From contig JAJKFJ010021722.1 in assembly GCA_027382625.1 (NCBI GenBank), positions 1 to 64,000 of the forward strand: a DNA stretch of 64,000 nucleotides, read 5' to 3'. Below, piece after piece: positions 35,201 through 47,147 of this stretch (the stretch's first letter is position 1; each line of letters begins with the position of its first letter). A program made the position numbers and the translations under genes. This DNA is from Tetmemena sp. SeJ-2015 (Eukaryota > Ciliophora > Spirotrichea > Sporadotrichida > Oxytrichidae). Under the pieces are notes generated by a model. It searched no databases, was not told where the DNA came from, and was given only the letters and a program-made list of their open reading frames with translations.

Positions 35201-38200
35201 GATCAAAGCAAATAGAGGAGTAGAACACATATTTGGCTATATGCCTAATGAGCTTTTAGGATTCAAAATTAATAAAGTTATGCCCAGACTTTTTGCATAA
35301 GTGCATGACGAATTCATACAAAATTTCTTGCGAAAGGGTCACTCAAACTTCATAGATAAGAACTAATTCCTACTTATCGAGAACAAGATGCGTTTCATTC
35401 AAATGACTTTGGCTTACATTAAGCCTCTCGTAGATCTAAAGGTGGGCTTATTTTAATCATTATGTAAACTGATTTATTAAGGTCGGCTTAATGTTTATCT
35501 CCTTCTTTAAACTACCATTAAAAGTGCCTAACAATTCAGAAGGCAATTAGTACATAAAGTCTAAGGAAGCCCATTATATCCTATGTGATTCGAAGGGGTA
35601 GATATTTGGTATGAGCCACAATTGCATGAAAAATTTAGGAATCCCACCAACAATAATATCAAAGAGTAAATCTCTCTCGACTATGGTTGATGGAGGTACC
35701 ATGACTTAAATAGATTAATTTTCTCCTAATATCTTAGGACCCGAATACGAGTTCGATTTACCAAAGGGTATGAACTTTACCTTTTGATACGACTATCTTT
35801 AAATCTGATAAATATTTGGCTAAAGAGTTCCATGAGCTCACTGGCAGAATGAGAAAATACAATATCTTTGTCTCTATGAGAAAGCATGAGTATAGACTGT
35901 TCTCTAGAGCAATACTCATGAGATTTTACTCTTCACAATTGAAATTCTATCTTTCTAATTGAGTGAGGCTCCCATCACTATCCCAGTTGATAAAACAGAT
36001 GACCCTAGTTATTCTCAGTATACAGGTACGACAGTTTCATCAGCAAACTCAGATGAACTAAGAACTTCTAAATTCAAGGAATTCAAAACCTAAGTTCAGG
36101 AACTTAATGCACCTTCAAAAATTACCACTTTGAGAAGAATAACTGTGGGCTTTTTTCTTTTCTTGCTCGCAATATTTTCACTCAACTATGCGCTTTGTGC
36201 CAACTAAAACTAAAGTTACATAGATAGAATAGACGTATTAGATCTTCTCTTTGATTTTAATAAATTTAAGTCAAAGTTTTAGAAGATTTGACTGAAAAAC
36301 TTCCTACAACTGCAAGATATGTGAGAACTTGCGTGAACATAGCTAATAGTTTTGAAAATAATACAAACGAAGTGCTTAATGACAGATTTAGCTATTACAT
36401 GTCCGAAATCGCAGTTAATGCTCAAATATTCAATGATCTCCAGTAGCGCATTTACACAACTTACTAAAGTTCACTAAAACTTGATAGTGTTTATGTCATA
36501 ACCAGCAATGTCCAGAGTGATTTTACCATCAAGAATTAAGTTAAATACGAATTTATTCTTCTTTTAATTCGATATTATATAAAGAACACTTCATAATCTA
36601 TTTCTAGCGCATTGAATGTCTTTGCTGGCAAATCTCTTTAGTTCAGTTAAAGTGAAACTTATAATTTTGACTTATAATTCCAATCTATTTAGTTTAACTA
36701 AAGATAGCTGATCTGAAAGGAGTAGTTATCCCATACCTTTCCTTTGATAAATTTGTCATTTCCAATTTGATTTATTGATTTCAATAACTCTGTAGCTACT
36801 AAAGGACTCTCAGAACTTCAGCAGAACTTATACTTCCTAATAAAGAATGGGGATGAATCTATACTTAAGGGACTACTCTAACTAGGAGACAATTCTCAAG
36901 ATACTATGGACAACTAGTCTTACACTTTGATGGTAACCTCACTAGTAATAGGAATAGTTTCCATCTTTGTGAATTTCCTGATTGTCCCTTTCGTTTATCC
37001 TCTTTTGGTGCACTATGAGAGACTTGCTTACTACATTTTACACTCGATTAACAAGCTAACTCTCAAATTTGTTGATAATGAAATTAAGTGCTGTGCTTAG
37101 CTATTCAACTACATCGGCAAAAAGTAAGGCTCAAATCTCAATGATAAACCATCGGCTGCTATTATGAAGAAGCCAGATGCCAGAAAAGAAAACAAGCAAC
37201 TCATGAAGATTAACCCTAAAATACCAAAGCATGTTCTTGACTAAGAGAGGAAGAAAAAGAGAGGATTGAATCAAAGGATTTATTTAAATGATTATAATAT
37301 AAAGAGGCGCAAGAAGGAACAGATCTAGGATGAACTAGTTCGAAGAAGAGAAGATTATGATCGAAGGTCCTGAAGGAGATGAAAAGTCAAAGATTAGAGA
37401 GGAAGATGAGGGCTCTGGCTTGCTAGATGAAGAATTAGACGAGGATCAAAACACAAGAGGTGCAAGAAGCCAAGCCAGAAGTAATGGACAAAATCTTAAT
37501 TATGTCTTTAAAGAAATCTTAGTCATGGAAGGTAAAGGACCAATAGAAGCAGAGGTAGACGATCCTAGTCGTATGGCATGGGAACGATGGAGCCAAATAC
37601 TGCATCAGTAGCTTCATTAGACGAGTCAACAATCTAGACAAGCATAGATGTGAACTCATCGACTAACAAAAGCAGCGGTGATACATCGAGCGATGATGAT
37701 AACTCAAGTGAATAGGGAGAGGGAGATAGCTCTTCTCAGAGTAATTATACTCATTATACAAACGTTTCTCACTGGAAAGTCCTTAGATAGAATGGTTATT
37801 CAAATGCTGGAAATATTGGAGTTAAATCCAATGCTTCTTTCATTTATGATATGACTCATGCTAAATCCTCTGAGCTTCCAGCAGGAGATACTTATTAGGA
37901 GAGAGATAATCACGAGTAACTTTCAGAAGAGGAGAAAGAGTTTAAGAAAGCTATAAAGGAGAAATAGCAAAAGATCAAGACATATTTGAAGCAGAGAAAA
38001 TTAAAGAAGGTCATCTTCCTGATAATCCTGATTATCATCATATCGATATACCTTGGAGTGAATACCATGTACACAAGATTTGTGTTTAGCTACGAGGATC
38101 ATCTCTAATCAGACATAAACATAATTGACAATAGGATTCTCTGCTATCCACAGCTTTTAACTTTGCTCAAAGAGATGGTTTCTAGGAATCACACTGTTGA

Positions 38201-38984
38201 AGTTTGGGATGAGTTTGAATACAATCCATCGACTCAATCCCAGTTTCTAATAAAGAGAGCTTAGATTTTGAAATGCCTTGAAAGGGAGTAATAATTCACC
38301 GATATTTTATTGGGTAAGACTACTGTAAATGGCCAATCTGTTCTAAGTGGAAAATACTCAGAGATAGCTGATTCACTAGAAAAGAACTAGCTTTGTGAAA
38401 CTATGTACCTGAATCACAACTCCCCTAACACCACAAAGTACTAGCTATGTCTTAACTCCTATCATGGAATAAGTTAGTTAGGATTAGGAGAGCTGCTTAA
38501 TTGGATTTTAAGAGAAGGTGACAAGACTCTCATATAGTTTAACTACCCTTTTACCAATAGAACTTAACTGGTCAATCAATTATAATTTGCATTAATTGAT
38601 TTCCCAATAGTTTAAGTTTATAATTTATTGAATATCCTAAAGTACTCTTCACTTGAAGAAGTAGAGACCTTATAGGATGTATTTATACAAGAGACTCTAG
38701 AGTTCCAAAGATCTGAGATGATTTCTAACATAAGAACTTATGCCTCAAGTCTCTTCAAGATATTCAAACTTTAAATTGTAATGATATACTATCATTATTT
38801 ATAATTCGATGTGCTCTTTGCAGTTTTCGTAGCATTCTGCTCAGTGACAGTAGTATTTGGAGTAATGATTCTCATCCGCAGTTTGCGAAGTCTTATCATT
38901 AACATCTATCACATTGTTTTGCTAATCCCCTATGGAGAAAGAACTAAGAGGGAGCTTAATGAATTGCTTAAGATTGAATTATGA
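32213..38984 (+). CDS. Large multi-TM PAS-domain protein (TmcB-like protist family)
   Basis: Start MQKK at 32213. An intron with donor GTAAGT joins EQVSDYIAVCSYEMVKRLTL. Several N-terminal membrane segments follow (AKFYIYLLLILDFLLVIYML; FALGAIYVLVGVILIG; VLMIPSLIIFAEII). A soluble part leads to a PAS domain at about 35100-35450 (NYAMIIASGDIKDLGRMIKA, GVEHIFGYMPNELLGFKINK, VMPRLFAQVHDEFI). The C-terminal half has further membrane segments (VGFFLFLLAIFSLNYAL about 36150; LVIGIVSIFVNFLIVPFVYP about 36950; VIFLIILIIIISIYLGVN about 38020; VFVAFCSVTVVFGVMILI about 38830) separated by charged regions. It ends ERTKRELNELLKIEL, TGA 38984. This organisation fits TmcB-like PAS sensors, which are abundant in ciliates; the ligand is unknown. 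At least two IES interrupt it. Confidence 0.72.
33645..33685 (+). other. IES in PAS-TM gene, 4-bp pointer ATGT
   Basis: ATGT at 33645-33648 and 33682-33685. Removing 37 nt joins FSSIDFM to FKKKIPIKISYETK in frame, while the unexcised frame ends at TGA. Confidence 0.7.
33832..33964 (+). other. IES in PAS-TM gene, 15-bp pointer
   Basis: TATGTCAACAGCTCT occurs exactly at 33832-33846 and 33950-33964. Removing 118 nt joins SFYYHNYVNSS to YKALFVQLENS in frame. The insert contains TGA and ends in a TTTACTTTACTTTACTT tract. Confidence 0.88.
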
Positions 38985-40002
38985 GAACCATAAAAGCTAA
39001 AGATGAGTGTTAATGTGATTATATTATACATTTATCGTTTGATATTTGAAATTGTAAAAACTATATTAAGTATGTAGTTAATAACGTAATGGGAATTGAA
39101 AAATAATAATTAGAGCTATTAGGGAACTCACCCATTAGATATATAACTGTGAGCCTTATTACCAATAAGTGATTAATTAGCCAAAAAATAAATAAAGGGC
39201 ATTTTTAATTAATTACATCACATTAAAAATTTTTTAGTAATGGAGAATTTTCTCTCGTTTTCCCTTTTACGCCCATTTATTGTTTTCTATCTTAATAATT
39301 CCCGGGCCCCACCCCCCACCCTGGCAAACACAAAACCTAAAGAAAGCAAAGTAAGGATTTAAAAAATTTTTTTCCCAAAATTTTTTTTATTTACTCCAGT
39401 TTTTCAGAATAATTATTATCTTTATTTTTATTCTGGGGAACCCCATCTTAATTCTCCAGAAATATTTTGTTTTTTTTTTTTTCTTGATTTGATTCTAAAA
39501 TATATCTTAGAAAAAGGAAGATATTTATTTACCAAATTTTGTAGTTGTCTTGCACGTTTTGGGTGGGGGCGGGCTTGGGGAATTATTAAAATTAAAAAAG
39601 GGAGGGCCCACAGGGGAAAGGAGAAAAAAACTCCATATCTAATTTTTTTTAAATCTGAAAAATTATATATAGTTAATCTTATATTTAAATTTTTTTTACT
39701 AATCTTATTTCAAAAAAATTTTCTTATGTTATTGATTGGCTGAATACCCCCTAAGGGGGAATATTAAATTTTTTTTTAAACTTATTCTTAATAATCAAAA
39801 ATTATTATATTTCCAATTTCAAAAAACAACATAAAATTTTTAAAAAGATTTAAAATTTTTTTTACAATTTAAAAATTTAATTAAATATTTTAAAAAAGGG
39901 GCTTTTATTCCCTTTCCACCTTCTTTTAGGGACCCTTCAGAAAAAAATAATAGGATTATTTTATAATGCTTTAGACATAAAAGTAACTTGTGTCTTTAAT
40001 TC
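38985..40002. other. Non-coding stretch with anomalous homopolymer/GC-run sequence
   Basis: 39250-39960 mixes long T and A runs with G/C runs (for example GGGCCCCACCCCCCACCCTG at about 39304, GGGTGGGGGCGGGCTTGGGG at about 39560). It has no believable coding frame. The neighbours lack this texture, which otherwise appears only at 540-615. Low-quality or mis-assembled sequence is the simplest reading. Confidence 0.5.
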
Positions 40003-43000
40003 ATGACTCTTAATAGGAACATAAACGACCTTACTAATTACAATGAGGAGCTTTTTAATTAGACTAATGATTCGCAAAGGCTATAACTTATGCAAGATAT
40101 CGATCTTCTTATGAAACACCAGTTTGATGCTCAGCCTCCATTTGCCACCCACAAGCCCAACTAGCAATCACATAGGCTCTCTAAAAATGACGTTGTGATT
40201 TATAACTCGGGCCCTGAGTCCCCCACCGCACGTGCGGTTCCGGACCGCACGTGCGGTACCGGCACCGCACGTGCGTACCAGCACCGCACGTGAACCCGGG
40301 ACCGCACATACCATAATTTTTTTTTAAGAACCCTTCATAAATACTCATATAATAACGTTTACGTCTTATCAAGTCTATAACGTCTGAAAAAATTGTCATA
40401 ACAAGTGTTATATTTATTTTCAATAATATTGAATGATTCTGCATCTTGGAAATAAAATATTGAAAATCTTTATAAATTATTAAATATGGATCAATTAAAA
40501 ATTAAAGGAGAGCTTTAACATTTTGTCAAATTCATTTTAATTGACAACAAATAAAGAAAAATTATAAAAACTAATACAACTTATGAAAATAATAAAATAA
40601 AATTATTTGTTCTATAAATATTATTATAAATAATTAATTGATTTTAAATGAATTTGCTCAATTATTTTAAGAAGATAAGTAAAGAAAGGTAATGAGTTAA
40701 ATTAAAAATAAAATTTATTTCATAACACTGAAAACTTAATGGAACAGTACGCGTAGTGTTTAAGCAAAACAATCAAAGCTAAACAAATACTTACTGATTT
40801 CGGCTTTCTAGCAGATACGATTCCATGCGCAATTTATTTTTAAATTTACATTAATAGTTTATTAATAAATGATGACAAATAATTCAATGCTGTTTAAATA
40901 AAACGACACTGTTATTTCAAGAAAATCTCATTAAAAACTACTGTAAACAATTATCAATTATGGAAATCCTAAAATATATTTAACAACATAAGTATTTTTT
41001 TTCTTAAAGTAATTAATTTCGTTAGCAATATAGTTATGCGAAGGCTAGTGTACTGTGTCGAATACTATTAGGCACGGCTACAAAGATTTCCTAGCGTACG
41101 AGTTAAATTTATTAAATACATTTATTTAAGTGTGAGAATTATCAATGCCGGAGTAGACAATCAATTAAACACGGTCTTCGCATCTACTGCCCTAAGTCAT
41201 GGTCTATAGAAATTTTATGCGCAGTGATGATGGAGTACTTATTAATACAAGTTTTTTTAATATATAATTTTTATGAACATATCTTTAATATCGAACATTG
41301 AAAGCTACAAATAAATAACAATTCAAAAATAAATATACATTTTTGTATAATAAACACAAATTATTTGCATTCAAAGGAAAGTATTATTTAAATTATAATT
41401 ATTATCATATTTATATATGTAAAAGAATATTTATATATATATTTAGTTACATATATTTATACATATTTATGTTTAAATATAGATACTTTCCGAACGGATG
41501 CAACACTAGTGAAGTGCCTATACGTTTAAAAATTTATGCTATTGTAGAATAATATATTTTTATCATTGCCTAATTAGTTATACGCTCGTTTCAGATTAAA
41601 GACCAGTAATCGATAATAATGTATCATTATATTACTTAATTATATGTTAGGTTTAGGAAATCGGTTGGAAAAATTTATGGATTTCTAAGGAAGGCTATCG
41701 CAAAATGATATTACACTGAATAAGACTAGTATCAACTCCAAGGCAGATAATAATATATAATACATGTTTAGACGTATTATAATACTTTTTAAGAATACAG
41801 GTAGACGAGTCGATGTGTTAATATCAATTTTATTCTAACAATCTTTCATATTGTATTGTGAATAAAATTTTGAATATACAAGATTGATGAAATGTGTAAG
41901 TAATAGTAGGAATAGCATTTATTCGTTTTATATTTCTTTAAGACGAATGTTTTATAAGAATTATATTATTACTAAAATCATTGTAGTTTATGACATTTTC
42001 CAAATCAATATTGTTTAATGAATAACAAAAACAATAGATTTCCGTAAAATAAGAGATCAGATTTCTTATATAGAATATTATAGCAATTGAATGAATTTAC
42101 ATATATCTTAGGTAGCTATACTAATAACTAGATTCATAAAAATTGCATATATATGTGATAATCTTTATCACATATATATGCACATATATAATAAACTAAA
42201 ATTAGGATGTCCAGAAACATCTTTAGTATCTTACACAGTGTAAGAAAACTGTGATATTTAATGATAAAATGAAAAGCAACATGCAGATATACCTGTCTTC
42301 AAAGTATTATAATAATACTAATTAACATAACTTTTATATATCAGGAATTACATAAAAATGCTTATTTTAACTATATATATTATGTGGTCCCACGAAAGCA
42401 TAACCTATCATGTTATTCCTTTTTATGTTGAACCAACTAGGAGGCACGAGAGACAAGTGTGGATCTTTGGGATGATTGAGGAAGAAATATCTAATTTGTA
42501 TTTTATAAACTCATAGGTGCAAGATTATGAGGATAGGTAATAGGACGGCACAGACATTTACGAATCTTATACAGCAACACATAGCACCAGGGTCACATGT
42601 AGATCATGATGGTCACCTCTCCTACTTGGCCGTGCCGTGGGCAAATCTAAATCTGTCACATAGCCGGCACATTCATCATTCGTCAACGTTTTAATACGAA
42701 AATAAAAGTTTCAATTTATAATAGTTTTAATGCACATTTATTGATTTAAATATAAAAACATTAGTATAATTAAACCTTTGTAAATATCAATAGCCAATAT
42801 ATTTTAAAACGAAACTGCTATAAGTATTTGATAGTCTGCAACAGTAATTTTACATTTGATTGACGAGATATGTTATATTAATCCAGTAAGATAATTAAAT
42901 TGCTTAGAATTTATTATTTATAGACTACTAACATATTTTTTACATATAATTTAGTGTTTTGCAAATGGAAAGGTGAGTGTACATGAAAAGCTTGTAATTT

Positions 43001-46000
43001 TTTGTTATTAACACAAACACGTTTTATTGGAGTTGGTAATATTACTTTATGCAAGTATTTTGTTACTCATAAATACTTGCTTATATTTACCTTTTACTAT
43101 TTTCTTTCTTGTTCTATATATTTTATTTTATTACTAAACGGGTGAAAGAAGGACAATGGAACATTCAAATTTGATAGAAGGGTTGTGGAGCACCCTGTAA
43201 TACCATTGCAGACATATCTACAACGCATTTCCGAGTGATATTGAGCAAATAGAGTTGTTTCTATATGAGTCTCTCTGGCGTCGAGACTTGCGGAGGATAG
43301 AAACATTAGAAGAACGAACAGAGTTCATCTCGGCAATAATAAAAATTATATTCAAATTAATTTTAATTAATTAAAGGATAAGTACACGCGTAAATAATAT
43401 TTACACAGCAACTTACATGTACCTCCACTATAATTAGATCAGTTATTTCTTACGTAATACATAAAATTCAATAATATTAATTGATAAGTTGAGGGTACTC
43501 CAATTTCCATAGTGGAAAGTAATTTATGATTTCTAGGATAGCTCTGTAATCATAAGATTTGAGAATTTTTAGGTACCTTCGTAAAGATTAGTAAGTAACT
43601 CAACCTTTACATAATTCTAGAGAAAAGCCATAAAAATTCGTGACTTCTATGTCAAGATAATACTACATATTATATTATTAGGTGATTATGTATTTTTTAA
43701 ACTGCATCAAAAGGTGTAAACTATACTTTTGATTAAAAGTATTTCGGATTTTATTAAATTGTCAGCATTAATTATGAGATTATCTGTATTACAAGAACAT
43801 GCAATTATTCACACATTCAATACATACTTTATTAATTATTATTTTTATTAAGTTTGTAAACATACTGAGTCGCTTCTCGCATATAATAAATACTTAAATT
43901 AACATACAAGCTCTAATATATTACATGCAAAAACTTCATCTATCATAGTATACTTCTATTTTTACATTAAGTGTTGATTTTATATCATGTAGAAACATTT
44001 GCTTAATTATTTTTTATTAATAATAATCAAGATAAAAAGTATATGTATCGCCCAAATATCTTATGTTTATATAGAGACACGCATCCCGTAAATTATTGGC
44101 TTAGATATATTTTTACTTAGTACTACAATACTATATATGTTCTTTACTTTTTATATTTTATAACAATTCTTGTTACTTAATATTTAGACATTACTTAGTC
44201 ATTAACAAATGTCTTAATGCTTTTTTTAAAACACCTAATTGTGATGATTGGTTGTACATGGTTACTTATATCGCTGACACTACTAATGTTATATGTAAAA
44301 TACATGTACAAATCTTGAATTACAAGATCTTTATATTTTAAGAATTATCTAATTGTTACATTTGATGATCTTTAATAACTCATATTTTTTTGTACATCAT
44401 TATTAGATAAATATATATATCTTTTAACCAATATATAGTAAAAGATTCATTTTTTATTTAAAAAAAAGGTTTTTTTACTTTTTTTAAATTATAAATAACA
44501 CATAAAATTAATTACTATAAATCCGATTCGATATTTAAAAATATAATCAAGCTTATTAACGAAAACTGGATTCTAATAAAACAAAAAGGTGTATCTGGTC
44601 ATCATTCTTCTGCCAGTTTAATTGGAGAGCAGGTAAAATGACTTAATTTTGTATATTTGTTATTTCATAAACAGATTTAGAGGTCATTTAGTTAATTTTA
44701 TATCTATATTTTCTATACTTTTAACCAAACTAACATTACTATTTATTACTTAAGATTAGGCGTAATATAGTATTATAGATAAAAATTAAGTTAACTTTAC
44801 TTAAATTAAATATAACACTTGTTATGACAATTTTTTCAGACGTTATAGACTTGATAAGACGTAAACGTTATTATATGAGTATTTATGAAGGGTTCTTAAA
44901 AAAAAATTATCTTATGTATGTGCCGTCCGGTCACTTGCGGTCTCGTACCGCACGTGCTTGAGCCGTACCATTACCGCACGTGCGGCCGAACCGAACATCG
45001 TGCGGTGGGGGACTCAGGGCCCTATAACTCTAACAGATCTGTTGAATTTAATCCTCCATGGCTTTAAGGCTCAGCTCTAAATGGCTAAAATGTCCCTGGC
45101 TCTCTTAATTAATGTAAGTGATTCTCCTTTAAAATTCAAAATTTCTGCATCCATTTGACGATTCCTTTGAACTATAGCTTCTCTCTTCAATGACTCAAAG
45201 TTCGTTCCTAATGACTAAAATTTCCTGCCTACAATTACTCTTGGGAATGTTCCTGCAGAAGAAATGCATATCTTAGGGGAAAATTTTACACTTGGTGCTA
45301 CAAATAGAGACACTATGCTACCAAGTAACTCAGTCTAGCTGAGTCTAGATTAATTCAAAATGGGGTCTCTTAGCAACTAAGGACTAGAAGTATATTGATT
45401 AACTTTAAGTTAAAATATTTGTAACTAGAAATGATGGGACAATAGAATCTATCCAACACTTAATAGTTAAATCTAGCTGAAATGGGAGCAAACAACAGAC
45501 TTGCGCCGAACATCCTTGATTACAAAAACAGAAGGTTAATTTACGGTTTCATTTAATTGAGTAGCTTTCATCGGGAAACAGTACTCAAAACTTGATGCAG
45601 CTACAATAGGTACAAGAGCCGCTTATGATTTAGTCTCAACTGATTCAATAATATGAGCAAGTCATGCAGTTGATGCATCAAGAAATTTAGAGCCTTCTAT
45701 TGAAAAACAAGGACTTGGATCAACAACTCAAGATTTATGCTGACCACTAAAGGGAATCTTTGGGCTTTAGGGACTAGTCAGCTTTGATAATTTATTAAAT
45801 AAAAATATTGCTATCATAGTAAGACTTAAAATATTAATCTCTCTGCATTTAAGTTTATTACCATAAAAAATTTGACATTAAAAATGTTAAATTTATAAAA
45901 GCTCTGTTAGAGGTTGTAATGAGAGAGAAAGATGAGTTGATTGATACTCTTCGATTAAGAGAGCAAGTAATCATGTCTTTGAGAGTAGATAACGATGTAC

Positions 46001-46935
46001 TGAATCAGAACTTGGCAGATTTCTAGCACAATCTATCCTCTCAGCAACAATTTAAAAATCAAACAGAACAGCAACTGAAGCAAAGAAATGACCAGTTAAT
46101 CGAGAAAATTAGACAACTTGAGAAAGAGAACAGACAACTTGAGTAATCAAACTTTGAATCAGAGTAGTAAAACAGACAATTATAGCGAGACTTAAAGAAT
46201 CAAACCATCATCAACGATTAGATGAGACAGGAAACACAAGAGATTAACGCTAAGAGAGAGTAAGGGGATATGCTTCTGCAGGAGACGAAGAGCAAACTAT
46301 GCCAGAATATAATCCAGACAAGATAATTCCAAGCTACTGTTGATCAGTAGTCTTTGCAGATAACTAGCTTGAAGAATTTAAATGCCTAGAGGGAGAAGTT
46401 CTTAGAGCATGCGAACTACGAGAGTGAAAGTTTGAAAGAGTAGTTGAATGAGGCTGATAGCGTGAAGCTGGAATATTTTTCAACGATAGAGAAAAAGGAG
46501 AGAGAAATTTAGCATTTAAGATAGCTAGTGAGAAAATTTGCTGGATTGATATCAACCCATAAAGAGGAATTTGGAGGACTGATAGATGTAAACTATGATC
46601 AGCTTTTTAAGGATGTTTCTAACACAAATGTATCTTACTAGCCTCCCAAACTTCCCACAAGCCATTTGAATACGTTGAAATCCAGGCCATTTGATGTTTA
46701 AATACCTGCAGCCTAGAAGACCAGCCCTCATTAGTTTGATTCCGAAAATGTTGACTATTACGGAATGGTAGACTAGATAACTTAATATGTAAGAGACAAA
46801 GCATCTTACTAGTCTAATACCCAAAGCTATAACTCTGGCCATAATTCATTGAGAGCGAAGAGCTCAGGAAGATCAGAATCTAAAACCCATTATGTCATTT
46901 ACTATATTTTCAAACATAATTTTATCTTCCGTTGA
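40003..46935 (+). CDS. Coiled-coil protein, host gene of the Merlin-type insertion
   Basis: ATG 40003 begins MTLNRNINDLTNYNEELFNQ. The frame enters the Merlin element at its target site and continues exactly after it (KNDVVIYNS / NRSVEFNPPWLQ) once the element plus one 8-bp duplication is removed. A 64-nt intron (45114-45177, GTAAGT...TATAG) and two IES (45383-45430, 45536-45558) were checked by frame. The C-terminal half is a long Gln/Glu-rich coiled coil (REKDELIDTLRLREQVIMSL, QLIEKIRQLEKENRQLEQ, REKFLEHANYESESLKEQLN, STIEKKEREIQHLRQLVRKF). It then has a Pro/Ser/Tyr-rich tail ending at TGA 46935. It is probably a cytoskeletal or basal-body-type scaffold by composition only. Confidence 0.68.
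42145..42181. repeat. Perfect 17-bp hairpin inside the Merlin element
   Basis: GCATATATATGTGATAA and its exact reverse complement are separated by TCT. The hairpin lies upstream of the transposase blocks. Confidence 0.7.
42360..43330 (+). CDS. Merlin/IS1016-like DDE transposase, split into blocks
   Basis: Three blocks match the family order. Block 1 (about 42433-42497): RRHERQVWIFGMIEEEISNL. Block 2 (42517-42687): CKIMRIGNRTAQTFTNLIQQ, then HIAPGSHVDHDGHLSYLAV and NLNLSHSRHIHHSST, covering the NRTA.T, APG.., second-Asp and HS.H motifs. Block 3 (about 43152-43320): MEHSNLIEGLWSTLQ, with the catalytic Glu in the NxIEGLW signature, then FLYESLWRRDLRR. A 19-nt intron (42498-42516, GT..AG) joins blocks 1-2 in frame, and a 464-nt GT-AG gap (42688-43151) joins 2-3. 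TAA is read as glutamine in block 3. The first Asp block may be at about 41884 (KIDEMCK before a GTAAGT donor), but this is not secure. The N-terminus was not found, so activity is uncertain. Confidence 0.72.
45383..45430 (+). other. IES, 7-bp pointer ACTAGAA
   Basis: ACTAGAA at 45383-45389 and 45424-45430. Removing 41 nt joins LSNQGLE to MMGQQNLSNTQQ in frame. A GT-AG intron reading instead gives an immediate TGA. Confidence 0.82.
45536..45558 (+). other. 17-nt IES, 6-bp pointer TTAATT
   Basis: TTAATT at 45536-45541 and 45553-45558. Removing 17 nt joins DYKNRRLI to EQLSSGNSTQNLMQ in frame. This is the shortest candidate in the window. Confidence 0.75.
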
Positions 46936-46964
46936 TTGTTCAATTTATATTGAACAACCAACGG
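46929..46964. terminator. 16-bp stem-loop across the stop codon region
   Basis: CCGTTGATTGTTCAAT (46929-46944), loop TTAT, and ATTGAACAACCAACGG (46949-46964) pair with a single mismatch. It sits on the TGA of the coiled-coil gene and about 180 bp before the next start. A role in 3'-end formation, or an MDS/IES boundary, is conjecture. Confidence 0.4.
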
Positions 46965-47147
46965 TTAGTAAAAATAGTTTGGAAATATCTATATACAAAT
47001 GGAATGGATTTATTAAAATAATTGAGACAATTTTGAGTTTTGAATTTGAGAACATGAACTCCTCCTAGCAATTTTTAACTAGGGCTAACCAAAGTCCAAA
47101 TTTTGAAGAACTCGAACGTATCTCATAATTAATCTGTGAACCACATG

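Larger units (their letters stand above)
40209..45022. mobile_element. 4.8-kb Merlin-type transposon with about 200-bp TIRs and 8-bp target duplication
   Basis: TATAACTC directly flanks both ends (40201-40208, 45023-45030). The termini are inverted repeats starting GGGCCCTGAGTCCCCCACCG. The TIR homology extends about 200 bp at each end (to about 40410 and from about 44820), with a variable GC-rich core. This core holds several near-copies of the palindrome CCGCACGTGCGG (40230-40310 and 44930-45000). The interior is AT-rich and contains Merlin/IS1016-type transposase blocks (42420-43320). An 8-9-bp duplication and GG-starting TIRs fit Merlin. Precise excision leaving one TATAACTC restores the host ORF, so the element behaves as a transposon-type IES or a recent insertion. 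Confidence 0.88.

Noticed and set aside
39489..39743. + strand ORF of 84 aa
   Set aside because: Lies in the homopolymer-rich anomalous stretch; no domain and no glutamine TAR codon use.
40181..40444. Minus-strand ORF with Cys/Gly/His pattern at the transposon left end
   Set aside because: It is the translation of the repeated palindrome CCGCACGTGCGG inside the TIR, not a gene.
41343..41552. + strand Tyr/Lys-rich ORF in the transposon
   Set aside because: AT-rich, low complexity, no transposase motif.
45389..45428. GT-AG intron GTATAT...AACTAG instead of an IES
   Set aside because: Splicing gives an immediate TGA, whereas removal at the ACTAGAA repeat restores a long frame.
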